DNA from: Schizophyllum amplum
Lineage: Eukaryota > Basidiomycota > Agaricomycetes > Agaricales > Schizophyllaceae
Direction: 5' to 3'
Length of the DNA stretch: 17,542 bases
NCBI GenBank assembly: GCA_007026445.1
Contig: VDMD01000275.1
Coordinates: 1 to 17,542, forward strand
Numbering within the stretch: the first letter of the stretch is position 1; each line of letters starts with the position of its first letter. A program made the position numbers and the translations under genes. The notes below the pieces were generated by a model. That model had not been told where the DNA came from. It saw nothing but the letters and a program-made list of their open reading frames with translations, and ran no database searches. Below, piece by piece: positions 9,671 to 17,542 of the stretch.

Positions 9671-10598
9671 CCTGGGGCGCCCGTCGCTCTGGTAGTAACG
9701 GATGTTGGTTGCGCTGCGAGTCGCACTCGCCTCGGCTCTGGATACCCTCTTGGATAGTTGAATGACGCGACGCCCTATGTCTTCCACGTTCGTTCTGAAT
9801 CTCTTGCCCCTTTTCCCTCCATTCTGCTTAGGTGCTCATCGAATTTCTCATACTGTAGATATACAATGTTGCGAAGTAGCAAATATGACGAGACATGAAT
9901 CTGGATACGTCGTGCCCTGAGTCCGACCTCAACTCTGTGTCTGCCTTTCTTCATTCCCTCAAAAGTCGATGATCAGCGCTTCAGCTTCAGCGCTCAGCGC
10001 CGGTCCGGATCGCTAGTTGCTTACCTGGTGCGTGTACGATTTTGAGGCGCAAAACGCGGTTGACGGACGTTTGTTCAGATGCGTTCAGGATGATCAGATG
10101 GTTGACTGCATACGTGCGATGGCATGAAAGGATAGGTCGAGGCTACAAGGAGACGTACGGCTCTTAGGCATTCCCGAAGGCACTCGTATCTCACAGGCTG
10201 CGACAGGGCTTTCAATGCTCTATTCAGATCTTGTGGCTGACCGCTGATTATAGACGGGCTGCAATCGACCGCTTCTGCCGTTCTAGTTGCCATAATGTAT
10301 ACGCATCAGCGGCTATCTCTGCGGCGCTCAGCAAGACTCTTGCCAAGGAACCCGAGGCGGTCAGCGTCAATTCTCCGGCAGTCGGTGAGCTTCAACAGTC
10401 TCGAAAAAGGTGCTGATCTTGTCAGTGATCACTATGAGACCTACGGAATCGTGTGACAGAAGCCTCTTTCCTCTCCTAGCAATAACATGTCTAGAAGGCG
10501 CGATAGGACAGTGGTAGGTGCATTCAGTTAATCTCTCGGTGCCGTACGCTCAAGCTACGACACGCCCGCCTGCCGATTTCAACGTGTCCTCTCCACGC

Positions 10599-10614
10599 AA
10601 AGCCCGAGGGCTTT
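10599..10614. repeat. Short inverted repeat upstream of paralogue 1
   Basis: AAAGCCC, GA, GGGCTTT: perfect 7-base arms around two bases, about 195 bases before the ATG of the gene at 10809. It is followed by a looser dyad, GCCGCAC (10632-10638) and GTGCGGC (10658-10664). It could be a protein-binding site; no function is shown. Confidence 0.5.
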
Positions 10615-10808
10615 CAATCTGTCACTGCCGTGCCGCACGCCGTGAGTAACTTCGTGAGTGCGGCGTGGATTCCCTCTTTGGTTCATCTGAGGAGCTCCGT
10701 GGCAGTCAGTTGACCAAGAATACCTTGCGGCCTCATAAGTAATGGGTCTTTGAACAAGCTGCTTGTCATTAGCTCGTCGAACGGACTGCCCCCCATCTAC
10801 AACTCAAC

Positions 10809-11920
10809 ATGGCCGCAGCGCAGGTTTTCTCCATCGTCCCTCCTATCTTCACCTCACCGCTCGACTACAATATACGCTCGCCTCGCCAGTTCCATGAGGA
10901 GCTTCTGGGCAACCTCCGCGAGGATCCCTACCGCGAGCAGACTCTGCGCAACTGCGTCGTGGACGAGGTTCGCTACTTGCGGGCTCGCGAGGAGGATAAC
11001 AAGGCTGCGCACGAGATCGTCGTCGTGCGCTGTAGCCATACGGTTCACCTCGAGGATGGCACCGTCCTCGGTACGGATTGCCGCTACGTCACGTTCGAGC
11101 GCCTCAAACACCGCACGCGTGAAGAGGATAGCGGTTCTATGCCTCCGCTCGTTCGTCACACTAGCCAGGTCTCCCGCGAGTCCAGGTCTGGGGGGAGCGA
11201 GGCCATGGATAGTGTTCGCTTCGCAGTGTCCCTCGCAGCCGCCACGACACGTACGAGCCGGTCTTACGATCTTGTGGCTTCTTTCACGACTACCGAAGGC
11301 CACCCGCTCAACATTGTCGACTGCGCCGTCACTGCGTATATCGTTACCGAACGTGCAACGAATTACAGCACGCTGCAGTACATGTGTATGTGGTACGCGC
11401 GCATGGTCTTCGAGACTCTTCGCTACTTCGCGGGGTGTCCCGCGACGCGGGAGGGCCCTGCGTACACGCGTGCTGGCAGGTTTGGGCTAATGGTCCTCGT
11501 CCGTGGCGATGGTTCCCTTTGGTTGGAGTCGCCGCGGACGCTGGAGCAAGTTGCGGACAATGTCGTGACGATTCTTCGTCGACAGGCTACAACCGCGCCA
11601 GCCCCGAACCTCACTGACGTCGCGGCCATGCGCGCTGAGTTCATGCACGACTTTCGTCAGTCCCACGAGGGACCACTCCGACCGCTCCAGGAGATACAGC
11701 TTTCTGCTCAAAATGTGCGCACTGCCGCGTGGCGAGTCATTAGAGAGATAACCAAAGAGGCCTACGAACGCGTACATCGCGAAGACAGGATGAGGAACCA
11801 TGTACGCAGATCATGTATCGTTAACGAGGATGAGACTGATATTTTCAGATTGCCAGACAGGATCGCGAACTGAGCGCTTTGAAAGCGCAGATGGATGCCG
11901 TGAACATTGGCTCTCCTTGA
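10809..11920 (+). CDS. Lineage-specific protein of unknown function, paralogue 1 (354 aa, intact)
   Basis: Not recognised as any named enzyme. Exon 1 is 10809-11801 (331 codons) and exon 2 is 11849-11920; the 47-base intron (GTACGC..TTTCAG) is in phase 0. Blocks shared with the genes at 13722 and 17325: SPRQ at residue 24, TLRNCVVDEV at 45-54, HEIVVVRCSH at 68-77, GTDCR then FERL near 88-99, LNIVDCAVTAYI at 167-178, MWYARMVFETLR near 194, and AYERVHRED at 318-326. The second exon encodes a short charged helix (RELSALKAQMD), likely coiled coil. No signal peptide or membrane helix is obvious, so it is probably intracellular. The middle (about 210-300) is absent from paralogue 2. The start is the first ATG in a continuous frame. 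Function unknown; similar-looking unknown proteins are common in polypores, from memory only. Confidence 0.85.
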
Positions 11921-12022
11921 CGGCTGCTCGAGAGCGGAATCTGCAAAATGATGTATATTTAATTCAGGTCACTGTAAAATATGGATCCTATCACCTGTTC
12001 TGCATTTATCGGCTGTCAAGGG

Positions 12023-12028
12023 AATAAA
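12023..12028 (+). terminator. AATAAA poly(A)-like signal after paralogue 1
   Basis: An exact AATAAA lies about 100 bases after the stop codon at 11918-11920, in locally AT-rich sequence. Position suits a 3' end signal; fungal signals are loose, so this is suggestive only. Confidence 0.4.
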
Positions 12029-13721
12029 ATTACGACCTCTGGCTGGCCGCTGAGGTTATGTATTATGGATTGACGTTCAAGTCGTGATGCATCATCGTGA
12101 CGTGAGCCCCCGAAATCGGAAAGCGACAGAATCGTGGTGCCCAAGTGAGCGCAGCTCGACGCGCACTTGTACGTCCTGCAGCTGCTTCCTGCAGCTAAGT
12201 AGCCCAGCGCTTCAGCCGATATCCCAGCCTGTGCCTCAGGCCTCGCTCGTTTGTCGCGCCCTGCCACTAGTACCAACTTGATCAGTGTCCCAGCCGACTG
12301 TCATTGTCCCGCGACGGCGTGCCCACCGTGACGCACGGTACCGGCACGTGAGTAACGCCTACTAACGCGATGGCCAACACCAAATTTCTGGCTCAGGGAG
12401 TTTGTTTTGTCAGAGCGTCGACTGAACTCCTCATGCATCATGCGATGTGGTCTTCTGTCAGACCTTTGCCTTTACATCCTGTGAGCCACACCCCTTATGC
12501 TTCCCTGGCCAACGTCCGATCCTGTTCACCGCATCCATATATCTACGCCACCCGATCATCGGATGCTCAGCGCTCAGTGCTCACCGCCATTCGCTGGCTG
12601 AATCCGGGAAATCTGAGAGGCGCTACAGCCTAGTTCACGAAGGTGTGTCGCAATCACTTGAGCTCACATCAGATGTTGACCTGCTACATCAGCTTGCATA
12701 CGTGCGCACAGGCTCTCGATGGGTATGGACGACTGCACGTCCCATCATGCTCCCTCTCGTACCTACGGCACGAAAAGCCGGCGTAAATCGAGTATGGTGA
12801 GGTATCTTGTGTCACGCCATAGCGGCCTAGTTCCCCGTCATTGCAACAGCGCCACGACCATCATACGAGTACCAAGCCTCTCATAAAATGTCGGCGGCAG
12901 TCCTCCAGCACAATTTTTACAACGGTACGTGTACAGCTCGACACTTCACTGCTGAAATACTGTCTCCTGGTACGCATCTCAGCGCTGTGGGCTCAAGGTC
13001 AACTTGAATTAGCATCAGGCGGGAGTCGGAGGGACAGTCGGCGACGGTCGCACTTTCTGCTGGCCCGGATAGCGCTATCCTGCGGGGTAACAGCGTTATC
13101 CGACGATTGCCGGCACTTCTCATACTGCGCGTCGCTTCGCAGTGGCGTTCAATGTATGTACGGCGTCTCATATCACATGGCGAGTTATATGCACTTCCTG
13201 AACACGGCGTACTCAATCAAACCGTCCGTCACGCTTGCTGACCGATGTCCAACGGAAGATGCCAGAGCCACAAATAAACCCGGGAATATGACTGTGTGCA
13301 CAACCCTCCAATTCCCGGAATAGGCCTTCTTGCGGTCGAGATCGCGTGATCTCATTCTTCTCTGAATGGCAAATATCGCACGTTACTTGGTCTGTATTTG
13401 GAGCAGTGGTCCAAATGTATGGCCTACGTATCATGACGGTGGTAAGCAGCGAAACAGCAGCCGTTGATATACTGCCATGTCGGTCTGAGGGAAAACGGGG
13501 AACTCTCCCACAAACGAGTACGTCGTCATATATCATGCTCGTTCTACACGCTCAACGAGATAGACGGCGTGCACTACCCGAGCGCTCTACAGATTGACCC
13601 AACTCCGTTCGGTACACGCCCATTCGGAGGACATCGCAGTTGACCACCGTGCGTTTATTGACTGCTTTCGCTCGCGTCGATTGACTCGGTCACCATAGAG
13701 CACGTCGCATTGTCCGGGTAA
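12029..13721. other. Gene-poor spacer between paralogues 1 and 2
   Basis: About 1.7 kb. Open frames reach 160 codons (12841-13323, plus) but overlap others and resemble no family. A short frame at 12888-13007 begins MSAAVLQHNFYNG; a GTACGT donor follows its codon 12, but no continuing exon was found. Two adjacent dyads lie at 13067-13101. No paralogue fragment carrying the NIVDC or HEIV blocks was found on either strand. Confidence 0.5.
13067..13101. repeat. Two adjacent related dyads
   Basis: GGATAGCGCTATCC (13067-13080) is a perfect 14-base palindrome. Five bases later GGTAACAGCGTTATCC (13086-13101) is an imperfect version of the same GG(A)TA..AGCG..TATCC form. Paired dyads of this kind can bind dimeric regulators; the position, about 620 bases before paralogue 2, is not informative. 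Confidence 0.5.
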
Positions 13722-14703
13722 ATGTGGTCCGGACTCCGCATCATAAGCCGATTCCTGCTACATGGCTCGTTCTTCGTCCCCTCGCCCGATCCGGACAAGA
13801 CGACAGCGAGAGTGACGAGGCCCTATCAGTACATCCCCAGCCTCGTCCAGGATCGATCATGCAGCTACTCGCTACGCCAGCTCGTCGATATCATCGAAGA
13901 CAACGGTCAGATGGACCCTCAGCGGGCCGATACGCTCCGCGAATGCCGCGTTGACGAGGTCAGCCACTTTCGACGGGATTACATGTCTGGCAAGGGCCTC
14001 ATGAAATAGTTGTTATTCGCTACAGCCACGCCGTAATCGAGGAGAACGGTGCAAGCATCCGCGGCGACTGTCGCATTGCTAGATTCGAGCGCCTAGCACC
14101 AGGATCCGCAACTACTCTAGCGCCGCCGCCTGACTCTGCCACTGTCGATCTGGACCATGTCCGGATCGCAGAGTTCATCGAAGACCTGGCCTATAACTAC
14201 ACTTGCGTTGCGCGCTTCGTGCCGGAGCGGGATACATTGAATATTGTCGACTGCGCCGTTGCCGCCCACATTATCAGTGAGCGCTCCCGCGCGTACACCC
14301 TCCAGTGTCCGTCCCTCTGGTACGCCGACGCTCTGTTCCATAACTTGCGCTGTCTCTCGGGAAGTCCGCCGGTTCACGTCGGCTCCGCTCGCATTCGAGA
14401 CAGGGCCTCTCAGACCAATGCAGGGCCCTCTGTAATACAGCTGCAGGAGATGCAAGCGGCCATCAAAGCCAAGCTGGACAGTACGTGGCAGGCGATCCGA
14501 AAGGCTACTGAGTATGCATATGAACGCGTGCATCGCGAGGAGATCCTGAAGAGGGAGGTTGGTTTCCCAAGTTCATCTTGCATGCTTTACGAGGACTGAC
14601 TCGTGTCTAGGCTGCCTCCAGGGCGGCAGAGATGGAACGCCTTCGTGCCCAGCTCGCGGAGGCCCGCAGAATTCACAGAAGCGCTGAGGTTCAGGCTATA
14701 TAA
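13722..14703 (+). pseudogene. Paralogue 2 of the unknown family, broken by one frameshift (about 309 aa if continuous)
   Basis: Same family as the gene at 10809. The first frame from ATG 13722 carries RPYQYIPSLVQD, SLRQLVDII, DPQRADTLRECRVDEVSHF and runs into TAG at about 14007. The family block HEIVVIRYSHAV restarts in another frame at 14000 and continues GDCRIARFERL, DTLNIVDCAVAAHIISER, LWYADALFHNLR and AYERVHREE. One missing base near 13996-14000 explains the break. The intron at 14558-14610 (GTTGGT..GTCTAG) sits at the same place as in paralogue 1. The last exon, 14611-14703, encodes AEMERLRAQLAEAR, a coiled-coil-like end, then TAA. It lacks about 60-80 residues of the paralogue 1 middle. 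Apart from the break it is well conserved, so a sequencing error or a very young pseudogene are both possible. The true start is uncertain. Confidence 0.7.
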
Positions 14704-15025
14704 TACAATGTCAAGTCTACTGGATGCGGCCGTCGTATGGGCCTACGTGGACGTATGTCAGAATTTCTCCTATTTATTCCTGCGGATCGGTGTCTTGTGT
14801 ATATACAATCTTTGTTCCAGTGTACTTCTGTTTCGCCGGTACATAACTTCTTACCTTCTGCTCGGTACGACCTTCTTATGCTCTTCTTTCTATCCTCTCT
14901 ATGCTATATGACGAACGTGATCTTCATGGGATGCAGGGCAGGTGCCATGCCAACGAGTTCGGCCGGGAGCAGGCCGGGAGGCTGACCCTCGCGTGCACAT
15001 TTTGGGTTAGAATAGGGAACTACAG

Positions 15026-15142
15026 ATTTCTGCGCACATTATACAGCTTCAAGAGCAGACAGCTGCGAAGAGCGCGAAGGGATCAATGAGGACTGTAGGC
15101 CAGTTCTGGGCGCCGGCTGGCATTCAGGAAGTGGCTGTGTAA
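15026..15142 (+). other. Possible orphan last exon of a decayed fourth family member
   Basis: After an acceptor-like CTACAG, a phase-0 frame reads ISAHIIQLQEQTAAKSAKGS and ends in TAA at 15142 (38 residues). Just upstream (14950-14980) another frame reads HANEFGREQAGR, vaguely like the AYERVHRED block before the last intron of the paralogues. Order and spacing fit a relic, but the identity is weak and no conserved core is present. Confidence 0.2.
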
Positions 15143-16452
15143 TGCACTGACAACTGATCAGATTTTCACGCTTTTGGACATCGCGGTGTCTCTTTCTTAT
15201 GGATTACTGTCATGTCCAAACTCACTTCTAGATGCGGCGACTGCCCTCTTTGCCCGACTTGTCTGTGCTATGATAAGCAGAAGCGTAATAGCTGAAGCGA
15301 CTCGACATTTTACACTGACTACTTATAGTTGCTGGCGTCCTCTGTGCCATATGCGACCTTGTGTGAACCGAGCGGCGCGGCGATTTGGTTCAGCAGTTAT
15401 GCGCCATGCGCCCATTCGAAAGAGGGAAGCTGTTTCACCCGACGGCGCCATACGCGACTGCTCAGTCGGTACTCGAGAGTTGGGGCTCCCGCGACCATCT
15501 ATAGGCGCCTGCTGGCTTTCTCCAGCATATGAATGCACTCTGGGGGTCAAGGGGGCTCAAAATGGAGCCTATCTCGTATGGCGTGCGTCGTCCCGCATTT
15601 TCTAGATCGTTTCTCTTACATGTTGTCTTCAGTAGATGATGTTCCAGCTCTGGCGTCGGCGTCAGATGCGTTAGCCCGTACGACCGGACATGTATGACTA
15701 CGTTATCCAGCCAGAAGGCATCTGGTGATCGATATATTCCTGTGAGCACCCTCCAGGACTCCTTTTCGAAAACCTCGCCTGGCACGACCACATCTACCGC
15801 CACGTCCTACTTCACTTAACGGCGGCAAGAGAGTTGCGCCTCTTGAGCCTTTCGTGCGTATACATCGGCCCCTGCCCAGACTACGCTCGTGTACATGTGC
15901 TCCGCCATTCGAATCCGAGAGTGCTTCAGCGAAGACACCCGCAATGTTCGACTCTCCGACGACGCGCTCTGCCGAGATGCGCGATGTACAAGCGCCCAAT
16001 AAGCGCTCGCATAATAGTCTCGAGTGAATGGTAAGACACGCGTGTTTTCCGTGTATCGCAAATGTGAACTCATCTTCGATATCGTTTTTAGATCACCTCT
16101 GGGCGACCTCCTTCAACCCGCGACCCCGGTGCGTTCCGTCTACATGTCCTTCTATGTGGTTCCTGAATCGTGATATAGCTGCATACCTACAATGTGGTCA
16201 CGATGGCGCTTCGAGAACGCAGCTTCGGTGCCGATTCCAAGCACGATTTATTGTGGCGCCGGACAGAGCTGATGTGCGGCGTGCGCTGGTAGGCGGCAAA
16301 AATCCGGATCATCGCCGACTACTCGTCAGTGCAAGGAAGAAAAGTGCACTGCGCTAGCGGCTGGAGCGCTAGTTGAGCTGCCCAAGCGATAAAAATCAGT
16401 GGTACGAATTTCATTGTATCAGCCTCCTTCAACTTCAACCTCACACATCATC

Positions 16453-16530
16453 ATGTCATGCAGGAACTTCGATGGCGGCGACTCCTTGATGGTGCCAGTC
16501 TCGTTTCTCGCGTCCTCCTTCCTTGCTGCT
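16453..16530 (+). other. Candidate first exon of an unrecognised gene
   Basis: An ATG at 16453 follows a leader-like stretch (CTCCTTCAACTTCAACCTCA). It reads MSCRNFDGGDSLMVPVSFLA and then SSFLAAQ up to a GTGCGT donor at about 16529. A second ATG at 16458 opens another frame, MQELRWRRLLDGASLVSRVL. Later donor-like sites occur at about 16750 (CCC|GTGAGT), but no joined frame is convincing. It may be nothing. Confidence 0.2.
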
Positions 16531-17267
16531 CAGGTGCGTACCTGAGTTGGAGCTACCGCGAGTATGGCTGACCTGCTTCTCCGGAATACGATGATACGGC
16601 GCAACTTCCGGAGGCCTCGTGTCCCGAGCGCAAAAGAAGACCATTGAGTGCGAGAACCGTGAGGAGTCGTCCTCGAGGCTGCGTGAGGGCTCGGGAGCCG
16701 GATCAGATACCCGAATCCCGTCGACGTGGTTGCGCCTTCCCCTTTCCCGTGAGTTGCATCATGTGTGCTCCTTTCCTCGCCTCCACCATGTTGATCCTGT
16801 CACTACGAGGCGCTCATAAATGCGTTTCTGCTCATTCGTATTCCCCGCCAGGATATACAATCCAGGCAGTACTACTATCCAGCGCGTGTGATCATGCGCT
16901 TGTGGATAAGCGATCGCGGTCAATTCCGTCAAGGCTGCAGTGAGTTCTTCCAATCTTCAGACCGTTCCTTTATGCAGATATTTCTTGCGATAATTCTGGA
17001 GACCGCGAGCAGTAACTTTAACGAGCTCAGCGACCGCGCATCGTCAGATCTCAAGGCCCTACCATCCGTTCGCTGCAAAGGCAGCACATCGACTGTCACT
17101 GGCATACTCAACTCCGTACAATCTCCAAACGAAGCGCAAGGCCCATATCTCGCCAGTCAGGCCGCCGAATCGCTGAGACCAGTTCCGTATTTGGCTTCGC
17201 AATTGCGCCGCTGCAAGTACGTACTTGATTATCTCGTTTGTGGATCGTCATCGTTCACCCAGAGAGC

Positions 17268-17276
17268 CATATATTG
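17268..17276 (+). promoter_or_regulatory. TATA-like box of paralogue 3
   Basis: CATATATTG lies 49-57 bases before the ATG at 17325, a suitable distance. It is followed by a pyrimidine-rich leader (CAGCCCACCCCCGCTTCG). Position and sequence agree, but there is no direct evidence of use. Confidence 0.45.
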
Positions 17277-17324
17277 TAGGCTGAACTCGTTTCAGGCGCA
17301 GCTTCAGCCCACCCCCGCTTCGAC

Positions 17325-17542
17325 ATGTCTACCACGAACACAACGAGCACGCACGCTAGTACACGCCTTCCGTACTTCGTCTCAGACCGTGCGGAGAATC
17401 ACTCTCCTCGCCAGCTCTACGACCGTCTTCAGATGAACCCTGGTTCCGACCCTCACCTGGCAGACACGCTGCGCGACTGCGTTGTTGACAAGGTCTCCTA
17501 CTACCGGAAGGAGGGACGTAGAGGCGGCGCGCATGAGATCGT
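17325..17542 (+). CDS. Paralogue 3 of the unknown family, N-terminal 72 residues (cut by window end)
   Basis: The open frame from ATG 17325 begins MSTTNTTSTHASTRLPYFVS and carries the N-terminal blocks of the family: HSPRQLYDRLQMNP, DPHLADTLRDCVVDKVSYYR and GGAHEIV at the last bases. Relative to paralogue 1, SPRQ, TLRxCVVDxV and AHEIV keep their order and spacing within a few residues. No frame damage is seen in the 218 bases available. A TATA-like box and CT-rich leader support the start. The central NIVDC block and the spliced coiled-coil end would be expected beyond the window. Function unknown. Confidence 0.8.
   Translation, partial: MSTTNTTSTHASTRLPYFVSDRAENHSPRQLYDRLQMNPGSDPHLADTLRDCVVDKVSYYRKEGRRGGAHEI

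Larger units (their letters stand above)
9379..10808. other. Long gene-poor stretch between the Red1-like gene and paralogue 1
   Basis: About 1.4 kb. It contains a set of three imperfect repeats (9521-9670), an inverted repeat at 10599-10614, and short GC-rich dyads at 10632-10664. Open frames are below 120 codons on both strands, overlap each other and resemble no known family. The last 200 bases presumably hold the promoter of the gene at 10809, but no TATA box stands out. Confidence 0.5.
14704..17324. other. Gene-poor region between paralogues 2 and 3
   Basis: About 2.6 kb with no gene I can name. Possible coding traces: 15026-15142 (an exon-like frame), 15738-16026 (a frame open for about 95 codons, plus strand), and 16453-17230 (an ATG after a CT-rich leader, with several donor-like sites and a 182-codon open frame at 16888-17436). 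None joins into a convincing gene by eye. No transposon protein or terminal repeat was recognised. Confidence 0.45.

Noticed and set aside
10750..11490. 246-codon plus frame and 149-codon minus frame over paralogue 1
   Set aside because: Both are shadows of the 354-residue frame, which is conserved in the paralogues; the alternatives are Arg/Ser-rich and not conserved.
15450..15480. Similarity of CGCGACTGC to the TLRDCVVD block of the paralogues
   Set aside because: The match is limited to about 10 bases and flanking residues do not align.
15900..15920. tRNA B-box-like TTCGAATCC
   Set aside because: The required GG before it is missing and no cloverleaf or A box can be drawn on either strand.
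16759..16953. 64-codon minus frame beginning MEELTAALTELTAIAY
   Set aside because: It reads like natural protein but is closed by a stop just upstream, overlaps a longer plus frame, and has no splice or promoter support.

Overview
This window looks like nuclear DNA of an agaricomycete (mushroom-forming basidiomycete), most likely a polypore. Introns are tiny (about 46-60 bases) with GTRNGT donors and CTNAC-like branch points. The coding regions are GC-rich, core promoters are CT-rich, and the gene families seen (DUF6534 membrane protein, Red1-type zinc finger protein, lineage-specific proteins of unknown function) are typical of that group. No tRNA, rRNA, CRISPR array or intact transposon was recognised.

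Layout. (1) 1-711, minus strand: the N-terminal 185 residues or so of a classical short-chain dehydrogenase/reductase with three introns, cut by the window start. (2) 712-2513: about 1.8 kb with no supported gene; it holds a strong GC-rich hairpin and two long overlapping antiparallel open frames. (3) 2514-4705, plus strand: a DUF6534-type seven-helix membrane protein split into about 21 very short exons. (4) 5278-9378, plus strand: a long proline/alanine-rich protein of about 1,100 residues ending in a zf-C3H1 (Red1/ZFC3H1-like) zinc finger, probably a nuclear RNA-surveillance factor. It has several single-base frame breaks and a GC-AG intron. (5) 10809-11920, 13722-14703 and 17325-end, plus strand: three members of one family of unknown function in head-to-tail order. 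The first is intact, the second has one frame break, and the third is cut by the window end. They are separated by 1.8-2.6 kb of DNA without clear genes.

The genes do not form a pathway. The most distinctive feature is the tandem paralogue array in the right half. A second point is technical: all five clear frame breaks (four in the Red1-like gene, one in the second paralogue) are equivalent to the loss of one base next to a short run, with no accompanying stop codons. That suggests uncorrected long-read assembly errors at least as much as gene decay. Exon borders were read by eye from splice consensus and reading-frame continuity, and no database search was possible.
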